Assembly (NCBI GenBank): GCA_965207535.1
Contig: CBDBMR010000005.1
Span: forward strand, 1 to 64,000
Direction: 5' to 3'
DNA from: JAJDXO01 sp965207535
GTDB taxonomy: Bacteria > Pseudomonadota > Alphaproteobacteria > Rhodospirillales > UBA2165
Length of the DNA: 64,000 bases
Numbering within the stretch: the first letter of the stretch is position 1; each line of letters begins with the position of its first letter. Both the position numbers and the translations under genes were made by a program. The notes under the pieces are model-generated. The model was not told the origin of the DNA. It ran no database searches and saw only the letters and a list, made by a program, of their open reading frames with translations. Below, piece by piece: positions 25,368-34,886 of this stretch.

Positions 25368-26327
25368 ATGCAGCTTTCAAAATTCCTAGCAGCGGCCGGT
25401 TTGGCCGCGCTGGTGGCCGCTCCGGCGGCTGCCCAGACCGTGGGCGTCGGCACGACCAAAGGCGGCTTCACCAACCAGGCCGGCCAATCCTTGTCCAAGG
25501 TCGTGTCCCAAATGACCGACATTCAGATGCGGTCCCAGCCCTTCGGCGGGTCCAGCGTCTATGTCCCGGCTGTCAATGCGGGCAAGCTGGAATTCGGTTT
25601 GGTGAACGAGCTTGAATCTCTGTACGCCGTAACGGGCACGGGCATCTATCCGGACCGTAAGCACCCCAATCTGCGAGTCGTTACGGCGACCATCCCGTTC
25701 CGCGTCGCCATCTTCGTGCAGAAGGATTCACCCGTTAAATCCATCAAGGACTTGAAGGGCAAGCGTGTACCCAGCGGCTGGTCATCCCAGCGCATCATCC
25801 AGCCGTTGATGGATGGTCAATTGGCCAACGCCGGACTTAGCTACAACGATGTGGTCAAGGTGCCGCAGCCCAATGTGGTGAAGGGCGCCAACGACTTCGC
25901 CGCGGGCAAAACCGATGCCTTCTTCTTTGTGTTTGGCGCCGGCAAGGTCCGTGAGGTAGCCGCTAAGGTCGGCGGTGTCCGTGTTCTTCCGTTCGATCCG
26001 TCCCCGTCGGCGGTGGCCGCCGCGAAGAAATTCGTCCCTCCGGCATTCGCCAAACCCGAAAAGCCTTCCAAACGGAACGTGGGAGTCGACGCGCCCCTGC
26101 ATGTCATGACCTATTGGCATACCCTCGCGGCGGGCGCGCATGTGTCCGACGACGTGGTCTACAAGGTGACCAAGACCATGCACGAAAACCGCGGCGCGTT
26201 GGTCAAGGCGTTCCCCGGTTGGGGCGGGTTCCGGTCGGACAGTATGGCAATCAACTTCAAGGGGCTCACCTACCACCCGGGTGCCGTGAAGTTCTATAAG
26301 GAAAAAGGAATGTGGCCGCCCAAATAG
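25368..26327 (+). CDS. TRAP-TAXI solute-binding protein
   Basis: This 319-residue protein has a signal peptide (MQLSKFLAAAGLAALVAAPAAA, cleavage about residue 23). The mature sequence starts VGVGTTKGGFTNQAG, as in TAXI-type TRAP binding proteins. The segment LKGKRVPSGW is a family landmark. The start at 25368 follows TGGGAGGAAAAC; the longer frame from 25323 adds non-signal sequence. It binds an organic solute in the periplasm and hands it to the fused permease encoded 45 bp downstream. Ligands of TAXI proteins are mostly unknown. Confidence 0.85.
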   Translation: MQLSKFLAAAGLAALVAAPAAAQTVGVGTTKGGFTNQAGQSLSKVVSQMTDIQMRSQPFGGSSVYVPAVNAGKLEFGLVNELESLYAVTGTGIYPDRKHPNLRVVTATIPFRVAIFVQKDSPVKSIKDLKGKRVPSGWSSQRIIQPLMDGQLANAGLSYNDVVKVPQPNVVKGANDFAAGKTDAFFFVFGAGKVREVAAKVGGVRVLPFDPSPSAVAAAKKFVPPAFAKPEKPSKRNVGVDAPLHVMTYWHTLAAGAHVSDDVVYKVTKTMHENRGALVKAFPGWGGFRSDSMAINFKGLTYHPGAVKFYKEKGMWPPK

Positions 26328-26372
26328 GGCGATCTCATCAGACGACCCGCCAATAAGCGTTAGAGGACGTCA

Positions 26373-28310
26373 GTGACCGACGCTGTCCCGACTAACGCCG
26401 GCGGCAGCACAACGACGGTGATGAACGGCTTTATAGCCGTTCTCGCCGTTGTGTTGACGCTGGGCTCGATTGCCTGGGCTGCCGACCTGTTCCGGATGGC
26501 GGGTCTACTGCTTTATACGGAGCAGTTCCTGAGCGGCATTCTGGCGATCGCGGTGCCGCTGGTTTTTCTGTCCGTCCGGGCCCGGAAGGGTGACGCGGAC
26601 GGACCTATCCCCTGGTACGATTATCTGGCTTCTATCCTGGGGTTTGTCTGCGCCAGTTACATGGCGGTGCGCTATCCGCAGTTGGCGGAACTGGTCTCGG
26701 ATGCGCCGATCGACGGCCTGATCCCCGGCATCGTCATGGTCGCCCTCCTGATCGAAGGGCTTCGGCGTACGGTCGGCCATGTGCTGACCGTTCTGGTGAT
26801 CGCCTTCGTCTTTCTGGGCCTATTCGGCCACCTGTTGCCGGGCAAGCTGGCCGGCAAGGAAATGCTGACCCGGGATCTGTTCTATTATCTGGCCTGGGAC
26901 CCGACCAGTATTCTGGGTATCCCGATGAAGATCGTAACCTCCATCGTCATAGCATTCGTATTCTTCGGCCAGGTGCTTACCAAATCGGGCGGGTCGGCTT
27001 TTTTTACCGAAATTTCCATGGTGCTGGTCGGCCGATACCGAGGCGGTCAGGCCAAGATCGCGGTGACCGGATCGGGCTTCTTCGGCTCCATCTCGGGCAG
27101 TGTGGTCTCCAATGTGGTCACCACCGGCGTCATCACCATCCCCTTGATGCGGAGCGCCGGCTACCGCGGCGTTCAGGCGGGCGCGATCGAGGCGGTGGCG
27201 TCTACCGGCGGCCAGCTTATGCCGCCGATCATGGGGGCCGCGGCATTCCTCATGGCCGAGTTTCTGGAAGTCCCCTACAAGGAGGTGGTGGTCGCGGCGC
27301 TTATCCCGGCGGTGCTTTATTACGTGGCGCTATTTATCCTGGCTGACTTGGAGGCGGCACGCACCGACATCCAGCCGCTGAAGGACGAAGAAATACCAAG
27401 ACTATGGGATGTGGTGAAGACCGGCTGGTACTTCCCGCTGCCCTTTGCGGCCCTGATCGTCGCGTTGTTCAATTTCAATTACTCGCCGGAAATGTCGGCG
27501 CTCATCGCGACCGGGGTCATCGTCGCGACCAGCGCGATCTTCGGCTACAAGGGCAAGCGTCTTACGCTTGGGGATCTTCTGGATGCCGTACGGGCCACCG
27601 GTCACGCGGTCCTCGACATCATCATGATCGCAGCGGCCGCCGGTATCGTCATCGGCACCCTCAATGTGACCGGTGTCGGCTTCGGTATGTCGCTTTTGCT
27701 GGTGGAGCTCGGCGGCACCAATCTATTCCTGCTTTTGCTGATATCCGCAGTGGTCTGCATCATCCTCGGTATGGGCATGCCGACGGTCGCCGTCTACCTG
27801 ATGCTGGCAACCCTGGTCGCGCCCGCCCTGATCGAGGTCGGTATCAACCCCATGGCGGCGCACCTGTTCATCCTTTATTTCGGCATGATGTCCATGATCA
27901 CGCCGCCGGTGGCCATTGCCGCCTTCGCGGCCGCGACGCTCACCGGGGAAGACGCCATGAAGACCGGGTTCGCGGCCATGCGCTTCGGCTGGTTTGCCTA
28001 TCTGGTGCCGTTCCTCTTCGTTCTCAGCCCCAGCCTGCTGATGGAGGGCGGCGCATTTGAGGTTATCGCCACCGCGGTGACCGCCGCAGGGGGCGTATGG
28101 CTCGTTTCCATTGCCATCATGGGATACTTCGTTCGCGAGCTGGGGCTTCTTTGGCGGGTTCTGTTCGGACTTGCCGGCTTGGCGCTGCTCATTCCGGGCT
28201 CCGGGTTCGAGGGGGCACGGTTGACCGATATCGCCGGACTGGTTATCGGCGTGTTGCTGATCGGGCGGGAAGTGGTGGCGAGCCGGGCGGCAAAAGCGAG
28301 CAGTCTTTAG
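26373..28310 (+). CDS. TRAP transporter fused permease (TAXI type)
   Basis: This 645-residue membrane protein fuses the DctQ-like four-helix part (residues about 20-170) to the DctM-like part, as is standard for TAXI systems. M-domain landmarks include GSGFFGSISGSVVSNVVTTG and IILGMGMPTVAVYL, and a late MMSMITPPVAIAAFA. Initiation is at GTG 26373, with GAGGACGTCA just upstream. Its stop codon overlaps the stop of the convergent flavin monooxygenase by 4 bases, so no room is left for a terminator between them. Confidence 0.9.
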   Translation: MTDAVPTNAGGSTTTVMNGFIAVLAVVLTLGSIAWAADLFRMAGLLLYTEQFLSGILAIAVPLVFLSVRARKGDADGPIPWYDYLASILGFVCASYMAVRYPQLAELVSDAPIDGLIPGIVMVALLIEGLRRTVGHVLTVLVIAFVFLGLFGHLLPGKLAGKEMLTRDLFYYLAWDPTSILGIPMKIVTSIVIAFVFFGQVLTKSGGSAFFTEISMVLVGRYRGGQAKIAVTGSGFFGSISGSVVSNVVTTGVITIPLMRSAGYRGVQAGAIEAVASTGGQLMPPIMGAAAFLMAEFLEVPYKEVVVAALIPAVLYYVALFILADLEAARTDIQPLKDEEIPRLWDVVKTGWYFPLPFAALIVALFNFNYSPEMSALIATGVIVATSAIFGYKGKRLTLGDLLDAVRATGHAVLDIIMIAAAAGIVIGTLNVTGVGFGMSLLLVELGGTNLFLLLLISAVVCIILGMGMPTVAVYLMLATLVAPALIEVGINPMAAHLFILYFGMMSMITPPVAIAAFAAATLTGEDAMKTGFAAMRFGWFAYLVPFLFVLSPSLLMEGGAFEVIATAVTAAGGVWLVSIAIMGYFVRELGLLWRVLFGLAGLALLIPGSGFEGARLTDIAGLVIGVLLIGREVVASRAAKASSL

Positions 28311-29965
28311 CTCGCGCCCCGCACCTTGTCGATCAGGTCCGCTGGATCCGGAATGGTGGATCCCCGCCAGGCGACGACCTGATCGGGCCGAACAAGCGCG
28401 TGGTCGGCTTCATAGAGTTCGCGCGCCCCGTCGATTTCGACATGGAGAGACCGCAAGGGCAGCCCGGCCGCTTTCGCCGCCGCCTCAAGCCGTCGGCCTT
28501 CCTCCCTGTCGACTGAAAAATTCAGGTGCGTAAACTCGAACCCGAACCGGTCATAGAGCGAGGTGTCCTCGTCCAGCCAAAGATGCGGCGCCCGTCCGCC
28601 GGGGCAGGCCGTCGGCACATATTCATTGGCGCGGTCGGGCGGCGGCGATGAGCCGTCGGGCACGATGATGGGCGATCCGTCCAGCCGCGTGCCAAACGTA
28701 ATTCCCGGGATATTGAACTCGGTTCGCCCATGCCGGTCGAAGTATCGTCCCGCCTCCGCGCGCAGCCTGGCGCCTTCATCCGAATCTTCTTCGAGCCGCG
28801 GGTCGGGTTTGAAATTACCCAATGAATCGGCGAAACCCCTCGCATACCCCGTGTTGCGGACCGCGGCCGGATGCCTCTCCGGATGATAGGATTCCAGGAG
28901 CCCGTCCCCGCCCCAGCCATTGACCGCCGCCGCCAATTTCCAGCCCAAATTGACCGCGTCCTCGATCGCCGTGTTGTATCCGAGCCCGCCCGTCGGCGTG
29001 AACAGATGAGCGGCGTCTCCGGCGATAAACAAGCGCCCCTTCTGCAGCCGCTCGGCGACCAAGGCAAACCCGGCCCGCCACGAGGACCTGGTGATGATGT
29101 CGAAGTCCACCTCCTTTCCCATGCATTCAGCAAACATCCGGCGCGCCTGGATTTCCGAGATGTTGTCCCGATCCTCGCCGGCCTTGAGCTGAGTGTGAAA
29201 GACGAACTCCATATCTCCGTCGACGGCCACCAGGAAACATCGCCGCCGATGATCCACATTGACGTTCATCCATGCGGGTTCGCCGCACATGTTTTCGTAT
29301 ATTTCCCGGCTCCGGAGATAGACAGCGTGCATGTCGCCGCCGGCGAAATCCCGCTCCATACCCGCTTCTCCCTCGTACTCGACGCCCATATGGTTTCGCA
29401 CGATGCTGCGGGCGCCGTCGCAGCCGACGAGGTACCGCGCGGTGAACTCCACCTCGCGCCCCTGGTGAACGGCTGTCGCCGAGACATGATCGCCGTGGTC
29501 GGCGACCGACGTTACCGTGTGTTCATAACGCAGCTGGACCGATGACAATTTTCCCGCCTGATCATGGAGAACGCGTTCGACGTACATCTGCGATACTCTG
29601 TGAGGCAGCTCCGCCGCGCTCCAGGACCCCGAGAGTTGTTTGACGAGCCTGGCCGCTTCCTGGGCGGACGGGAGTTGAAACCGCGCCAGTTCGTGCCCCG
29701 AGAACGTCGTGTAGTAGGCGATATCGGTGGGGTAGTCCCGGGGCAGACCCATTGCCCGCACCTGGTCGGCAAATCCCAACCGGCGGTAATGCTCCATCGT
29801 CCGGGCCTGGGTGGCATTGGCCTGCGGGTTGATGGCCGTGGTGAGATCGTCGTCCAGCAGCACGGTAGAGACGCCGCGTCGGCCAAGCTCGTTGGCGAGC
29901 ATCAGCCCGGCTGGACCGCCGCCGACGATGATAATGTCCGATACCGCCTGGTTTGGGAAAATCAC
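28307..29965 (-). CDS. FAD-dependent aromatic monooxygenase
   Basis: This 552-residue group A flavin monooxygenase is of the MhpA/PheA-like type. FAD motifs are VGGGPAGLMLANELGRRG near the N-terminus, CDGARS (DG motif) in the middle, and GDAAHLFTPTGGLGYNT (GD motif), followed by IEDAVNLGWKL. It is expected to hydroxylate a phenolic substrate using NAD(P)H and O2. A C-terminal thioredoxin-like tail of about 150 residues is present, as in phenol hydroxylase relatives. It is probably co-transcribed with the LLM oxidoreductase and the hydrolase lying upstream on the same strand (127-bp gap). Confidence 0.85.
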   Translation of the reverse strand: MIFPNQAVSDIIIVGGGPAGLMLANELGRRGVSTVLLDDDLTTAINPQANATQARTMEHYRRLGFADQVRAMGLPRDYPTDIAYYTTFSGHELARFQLPSAQEAARLVKQLSGSWSAAELPHRVSQMYVERVLHDQAGKLSSVQLRYEHTVTSVADHGDHVSATAVHQGREVEFTARYLVGCDGARSIVRNHMGVEYEGEAGMERDFAGGDMHAVYLRSREIYENMCGEPAWMNVNVDHRRRCFLVAVDGDMEFVFHTQLKAGEDRDNISEIQARRMFAECMGKEVDFDIITRSSWRAGFALVAERLQKGRLFIAGDAAHLFTPTGGLGYNTAIEDAVNLGWKLAAAVNGWGGDGLLESYHPERHPAAVRNTGYARGFADSLGNFKPDPRLEEDSDEGARLRAEAGRYFDRHGRTEFNIPGITFGTRLDGSPIIVPDGSSPPPDRANEYVPTACPGGRAPHLWLDEDTSLYDRFGFEFTHLNFSVDREEGRRLEAAAKAAGLPLRSLHVEIDGARELYEADHALVRPDQVVAWRGSTIPDPADLIDKVRGAS

Positions 29966-30092
29966 TCTCGCCGTCCCTTCCCGCCTGATGTGCTGATGCT
30001 TGAGCCCCGTGAAGTGACGTTAGCCGCAATCGCCATCCAGACCCGCATGAATTTATCGAGCCGCGATAGATCCTGACCGAATGCGTGACCGG

Positions 30093-31268
30093 TTATTCGG
30101 CAGCTTCGCTCCGCGGCCGGCGCTGCCGGCCCCGGAAATGGGGCATGACCTCGGCGGCAAACAGCTCCATGTTTTTCCTGGTCAGCTCGTGGGGCAGGGT
30201 TCCGAATTGCAGGATGGTACAGATCTGTCCGAGACCGATCCGGTCCTGGAATTCCTCCAGGCGGGTCCGCACCGTATCGGCGCCGCCGCATATGAACATG
30301 CCGAGATCGTTCATTCGTTCCATGGTCTTGCCGCCGCCCAGCATTTCCCGCTTGGCCAGCGCGATGGCTTTCAGCGAGCTGATGGAGGTATAGCCCGGCG
30401 GCAATAGGAGTTCGTTGGGAATCCGCAGAAACTTGTTGAAGAACGCCTCGATGTGCGGTCTGGCTTCCTTGGCGGCGATCTCGTCGGTCTCGCCGACATA
30501 TATGGGGACGGCGAGGCCAAGCTGCCGGTCCTCCGCCTCGTAGCCGTAGTCTTCCTCGCATACCCGGCGGTACATGCCCATGAACTGTTCCACCGCCGAG
30601 AACGGCGAATAGACGTTCAGATAGGTGTACTTGCGGTCGGGATGAGCCGCCCAACGGATGGTTTCCTCCGAGCCTTGCGAGGGGATCCACACCTCGGGAT
30701 GAGGCTTGGAATAGGGCCGCGGCCACAGATTGACGTATTGCAGATGGTAGTGCTTGCCCTCGAAAGCGAAGGGCCCGATCTCGGTCCAGGCGCGAATCAC
30801 CAGATCGTGGGCCTCATGAAAACGCTCCAGGGAGAACGCCGGGTTGATTCCCATCGCGTGGTACTCGACGCCGAGGCCCCGGACGAAGCCCGCCACGAAC
30901 CGCCCCTTGGTGATGTTGTCGAGCATCGAGAACTCTTCGGCGATCATCAGCGGATTGTTGACCAGCGGCAGCGCCCGGCCGAGGACGCAGACTTTTGCCT
31001 GCTTGGTATTGCGGGCCAGCGCGCCGGCGATAACGCCGGGCGTCGGCATCAGGCCGTAGGCGGTCTGATGATGTTCATTGACGCAGACCCCGTCGAAGCC
31101 CAGCTCGTCGGCGTATTCCAACTCGTCGATATACCGGGTGTAAAGCTTATGGCCCTCCTCGGGGTCGTAGTAGCTGTTGGGCAGCAGCAGGTTTGCCGAA
31201 GCGTATTTCTTGTCGTACTCCAAATCCAGCGCGCCGTAGGGCATGAGGTTGAAGAAGAAGAAATCCAT
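30093..31268 (-). CDS. LLM-class flavin-dependent oxidoreductase
   Basis: This 391-residue bacterial luciferase-like TIM-barrel monooxygenase starts with MDFFFFNLMPYG. It carries VCVNEHHQTAYGLMPTPG, the EHH-type segment of alkanal/long-chain monooxygenase relatives that use FMNH2 and O2. The start codon overlaps the stop of the upstream alpha/beta hydrolase (ATGA at 31268). The flavin reductase required by most members is not encoded nearby. The hydrolase-LLM pair suggests oxygenation followed or preceded by hydrolytic cleavage of a ring or ester. Confidence 0.85.
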   Translation of the reverse strand: MDFFFFNLMPYGALDLEYDKKYASANLLLPNSYYDPEEGHKLYTRYIDELEYADELGFDGVCVNEHHQTAYGLMPTPGVIAGALARNTKQAKVCVLGRALPLVNNPLMIAEEFSMLDNITKGRFVAGFVRGLGVEYHAMGINPAFSLERFHEAHDLVIRAWTEIGPFAFEGKHYHLQYVNLWPRPYSKPHPEVWIPSQGSEETIRWAAHPDRKYTYLNVYSPFSAVEQFMGMYRRVCEEDYGYEAEDRQLGLAVPIYVGETDEIAAKEARPHIEAFFNKFLRIPNELLLPPGYTSISSLKAIALAKREMLGGGKTMERMNDLGMFICGGADTVRTRLEEFQDRIGLGQICTILQFGTLPHELTRKNMELFAAEVMPHFRGRQRRPRSEAAE

Positions 31269-32050
31269 CAGGCTGCTCCCTCGGTAAACGTCAACAGGCG
31301 CGAGAGAAAGGCGTCCCTTGCTTCCGCCATCGGCACGTGGCCGCAGTCTTCGTAGATCTCGAGCTCCGAACCCGGAATCAGTTCGTGATAGGCATGAGCG
31401 TAGGGCTCGGGGAATATGCCGTCGCTATCGCCCCAGACGATCAGTGTCGGCAGCTTGAGGCGATGCAGCCACTTCCTGAGGTCGGGGTTATGGAGCCGCG
31501 GCGACCAGCACAGCCGGGCCGCCATCTGCCTGTTCTTCAGCATCACCCCGATCTCTTCCTCGGACGGTTCGTAGGCGAGCATTTCGTCGATAACCGGTTG
31601 CCGGGCGAACACCTGACGGATGGTTTCCTGCGGCGACCAGGAGAACAAATCACCCATCGGCGTGCCGTTCACCCAGATTCCGGCCGATGATACGAGGGTC
31701 AGTGACTTGATGCGATGGTGATCCCGGACGGCGATCTCGGCGGCGATCCAGCCGCCCATGGAATGGCCAGCCAGGTGGAAGCCTTCCAGGCCGAGGGCCT
31801 CGATCACGTCGAGGTAGAAGTAGGCCATGTCGGAGATGGTATCCATCCAGCCCGGCGCGTCCGTGTCGCCGAATCCCGGGTGATCCGGCAGGATGACGTC
31901 ATACTTGGCCGACAGGGATTCGACCGTGGGAAGCCACGACGCATTGCCGTTGGCGCCATGCAGGAGCAACAAGGTTTCGCCCGCACCGGCGCGGCGGACG
32001 GTTAGCTCGACGCCTGAAACATTCAGGGTCTCTGTTCTGATACCGGTCAT
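31268..32050 (-). CDS. Alpha/beta hydrolase, MhpC-like
   Basis: This 260-residue alpha/beta hydrolase has the oxyanion segment LLLLHGANGNASW, nucleophile Ser97 in AGHSMGGW, an acid in IVWGDSDGIFP and the catalytic His in CGHVPMAEA. Length and motifs fit meta-cleavage product hydrolases and related C-C or ester hydrolases. It is the first gene of the three-gene minus run, its stop overlapping the LLM start. The 176-bp region upstream (32051-32226) is gene-free and would hold its promoter. Confidence 0.82.
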   Translation of the reverse strand: MTGIRTETLNVSGVELTVRRAGAGETLLLLHGANGNASWLPTVESLSAKYDVILPDHPGFGDTDAPGWMDTISDMAYFYLDVIEALGLEGFHLAGHSMGGWIAAEIAVRDHHRIKSLTLVSSAGIWVNGTPMGDLFSWSPQETIRQVFARQPVIDEMLAYEPSEEEIGVMLKNRQMAARLCWSPRLHNPDLRKWLHRLKLPTLIVWGDSDGIFPEPYAHAYHELIPGSELEIYEDCGHVPMAEARDAFLSRLLTFTEGAA

Positions 32051-32226
32051 GGTTATCCCTGTCTTTCAGGGCCCGAGACTGCCCGTTTGCCTTTAGATTA
32101 ACCGGGACATCAGGAAACGCCAGACCCGGTTCCCGCCTGCCGGGGACCGTACGTCCGGGTCGTTCGGCACGAGCGAATTCCTCAATCAAATCAGGATCGC
32201 GAACCGCGCGTGTCGCTAGAGCCGAT

Positions 32227-33360
32227 CTAGCCGGTTATCTCGCGAAAATCTTCCAGGCGCGCCGCCACGGGAGGCGCCACCAGTCCGGGCTCGCCGGGAA
32301 GCGCGACGCGCCCGCTGTCGATGTTCAGAACATCGCCGCACAGATCCGTCCTGAGCGGGTTCTCGTTAACGTCCATCTCACAGGCCGTGGACTCGCCGAC
32401 GGCCGCGGCAATAGACAGTGCCGCCATCTGGCCGACCGCGGTTCCCATGAAGTGTGGCCACAGCGCCACCCCGCCGGGAAGCTGACTGGACAGCTTCAGA
32501 GCGCCCGACACGCCCCCCCATTTGGAAACATCGGGCTGGACATATTTCAAACCGGCCCCCGCCATTCGCAGGAACTCGTCGACCCCATAGATGTTCTCGC
32601 CGCCTGCCAACGGGATCGACGTCGCCTTCGCAAGCTGCTCCCATTCGCCCAATCCCGAGTTGGCCGGTATAGGTTCCTCGGAGAACAACGGATCGAATTC
32701 CTCCAGCGACTTGAGCATGCTTTCGGCGTGCGGCCGGTCCCATGTCTGGTTGTTGTCCAGCATGATGCTCGTGCCCGCCGGCCGAATGGAGGAGGCCCTT
32801 TCGACGAAGTCCCGATCGGCATCGTCATCGAACCCGATCTTCAACTTGAACAGGGATTGGCCCCAGTCGGCATGTTGCAGCATCAACCGCTCGAGATCCG
32901 GTGGATTGATCGAACTCGCATAGCAGGGTGCGCTCGCGTTTTCCAATTCCATATGCGCGGCGAAGGTTGAACCAGAGCTGCGCAGCGCAAGGTCCCACAG
33001 CGCAATATCGATACCCGCCAACACGTGCTCGAAAACCTGAAGCTGGCCGACATGAAGGAAGTACGTCGACAGCTTCGAACGAAGGAACCCGTCGACTTCC
33101 TCGGGCTCGGTGAAGGTGAAACCCTCGAGGCGCGGCGCGATCACATCTTCTATCAGATGAGTTTTGTGGAGGTTTGCACGGGGCGGGAAATTTGCCCAGA
33201 CCTCGCCCCAACCATGGCAGCCCTGATCATCGTCTATCCGGACCAACAACGCCGGGCGGGTCGGCATCAACCCGAGCGCCATGTTGGGGCTTACCCCGCC
33301 GCTGGCTCGGATGGGCAGCGCTTCGACTTTGTTTATTTTGATGGGCCGGTTGAAGCTCAT
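32227..33360 (-). CDS. Enolase-superfamily sugar-acid dehydratase-like protein
   Basis: This 377-residue protein belongs to the mandelate racemase/muconate lactonising enzyme superfamily. Visible elements are KLKIGFDD (KxK lysine), metal ligands in MLDNNQTWDR, SEEPIPANS and GGENIYG, and the His of the His-Asp dyad in LWPHFMG. The dyad points to the mandelate racemase subgroup, mostly acid-sugar dehydratases. It lies directly downstream of the sulfatase and is the last gene of the tct operon. It would act on a hydroxy acid, perhaps the desulfated product, but the substrate is unknown. Confidence 0.82.
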   Translation of the reverse strand: MSFNRPIKINKVEALPIRASGGVSPNMALGLMPTRPALLVRIDDDQGCHGWGEVWANFPPRANLHKTHLIEDVIAPRLEGFTFTEPEEVDGFLRSKLSTYFLHVGQLQVFEHVLAGIDIALWDLALRSSGSTFAAHMELENASAPCYASSINPPDLERLMLQHADWGQSLFKLKIGFDDDADRDFVERASSIRPAGTSIMLDNNQTWDRPHAESMLKSLEEFDPLFSEEPIPANSGLGEWEQLAKATSIPLAGGENIYGVDEFLRMAGAGLKYVQPDVSKWGGVSGALKLSSQLPGGVALWPHFMGTAVGQMAALSIAAAVGESTACEMDVNENPLRTDLCGDVLNIDSGRVALPGEPGLVAPPVAARLEDFREITG

Positions 33361-33377
33361 GAACTCGAATTTCCCCG

Positions 33378-34886
33378 TCAGGGGACCCGAATGGCGCGGG
33401 GAACCAACTCGTCCATGTACTTCCTGCCCTCCGCCTGGGTCAGGTAGTTCTCCGGCGGGAAATCCAAGGCGAGATCCCAGTCGTCGCCGGTGTCCTCCAT
33501 GTGCTTCCTGATGCGTTCATCAAAATCGTCCATCAGCCCAGTCAGTGAACCGTCATCGGCAAGGTTTTTGATCTCGTCGGGATCATTTTGGAGGTCAAAC
33601 AGCATCTTGCGGCGCTCGGGTTGACGCACATAGAGCCAGTCCTTTGTCCGAATCCCGCGCTCGGGCATGCAGGTAAACTCCGAAATGTCGCCGTCCAGCA
33701 TCTTCATCGACTGATACATGACCGCGTCACGGGTCTCCTCCGCCGTCCCGTCCAGGAGAGGCAGATAACTCGTGCCGTGTACGGAATTCGGGATGGGAAT
33801 GCCGCACAGCTCAAGCAGGGTGGGCATGGTATCGACGGCGACATCGATCAGCGCGTCGACCTTTTTGCCGGCAGGAAACTTCCCGGGATAACGAACGATG
33901 AACGGGACCTGCATGGCCGCCCGATACGCCGTCTTCTTGATGCCACAGTAGTATCCATGCTGACCCAGCATGTCGCCATGATCGCTGAGGAAGATCACGA
34001 TGGTGTCCTCGACGATGTCCAGCCGGTCCAGCGCATTCAGGACACGGCCCACATTGTGATCGACGCCGGTGATCATGCCGTAGTACTCGGCAATGAATTG
34101 CCGGGTCTCTTCCTCCGTCTCTTGTTCACCCTGCGGCTTGTGTCCGTCGCCGGCGTGGCTGTGATCTTCGGACTTGAGGTTCGCCGCGTAGTCGTACTTC
34201 AGGCGCTCCTGGCGGGCCGCTTCGTGTTCCTCGGGGCTGAGAATACTGGGCGGCAATTCGATCTCCGCCGGATCATAGAGGTTCCGCAGATGGTCGGGCA
34301 TGACGTTCGGGAAGTGAGGCGGCCCGTAACAGACAAACCCAAAGAAGGGATTACCGTCATCCTTCGCGGCCGATTGCTCGATGAAATCGATCAGATGCTC
34401 GGTTTGGTACTCCGGCTCCCAACGCGGACAGTGATAAGGCTGGTCATCATCCTTGTAGAAGATGGATTTGAGATAGAAGTGTCCGCGGTTGAAGCCGATG
34501 AAATAATCGAACCCGAACCGTCTCTCTCCCGGCGGGACGAACCCGGGCCGCGGACCGCCCTCCAGGTGCCACTTACCGACGTACCCGGTGTGATAGCCTG
34601 CGTCCTTCAGGAGGTGCGCCAGGAATATCTGATCGGCGCGGAGCGGGAAGTGGTTCTGGTACATGCCGTGCCCCTGAGCGTACTTGCCGGTGAACAGCGA
34701 TGCTCGAAACGGGCAGCAGACCGGATATGAAACATAAGCATCCGTAAAATGGACGCCCTCGTTGGCCAACCGGTCGATGTAAGGGGTTTTGACAATCGGG
34801 TTGCCGGCGCACCCCATGGCGTCGGCGCGCATCTGGTCGGGGTAGAAGATCAGAATGTTTGGCCGATTTTCATTGCCGCTCATCAT
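33378..34886 (-). CDS. Type I sulfatase
   Basis: This 502-residue sulfatase starts NRPNILIFYPDQMRADAMG (metal-binding Asp). The formylglycine signature C-C-P-F-R lies at residues 57-61, so Cys57 should be converted to formylglycine. It ends with a typical alkaline-phosphatase-fold C-terminal subdomain. No signal peptide is evident, suggesting a cytoplasmic enzyme that acts after uptake of a sulfate ester. The start is taken at 34886 after GGAGGATGC; the tctA stop overlaps it (ATGATGA). Co-transcription with a TTT transporter and an acid-sugar dehydratase suggests that a sulfated organic acid or sugar is imported. Choline-sulfatase or phosphonate-type activities are alternatives. Confidence 0.85.
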   Translation of the reverse strand: MMSGNENRPNILIFYPDQMRADAMGCAGNPIVKTPYIDRLANEGVHFTDAYVSYPVCCPFRASLFTGKYAQGHGMYQNHFPLRADQIFLAHLLKDAGYHTGYVGKWHLEGGPRPGFVPPGERRFGFDYFIGFNRGHFYLKSIFYKDDDQPYHCPRWEPEYQTEHLIDFIEQSAAKDDGNPFFGFVCYGPPHFPNVMPDHLRNLYDPAEIELPPSILSPEEHEAARQERLKYDYAANLKSEDHSHAGDGHKPQGEQETEEETRQFIAEYYGMITGVDHNVGRVLNALDRLDIVEDTIVIFLSDHGDMLGQHGYYCGIKKTAYRAAMQVPFIVRYPGKFPAGKKVDALIDVAVDTMPTLLELCGIPIPNSVHGTSYLPLLDGTAEETRDAVMYQSMKMLDGDISEFTCMPERGIRTKDWLYVRQPERRKMLFDLQNDPDEIKNLADDGSLTGLMDDFDERIRKHMEDTGDDWDLALDFPPENYLTQAEGRKYMDELVPRAIRVP

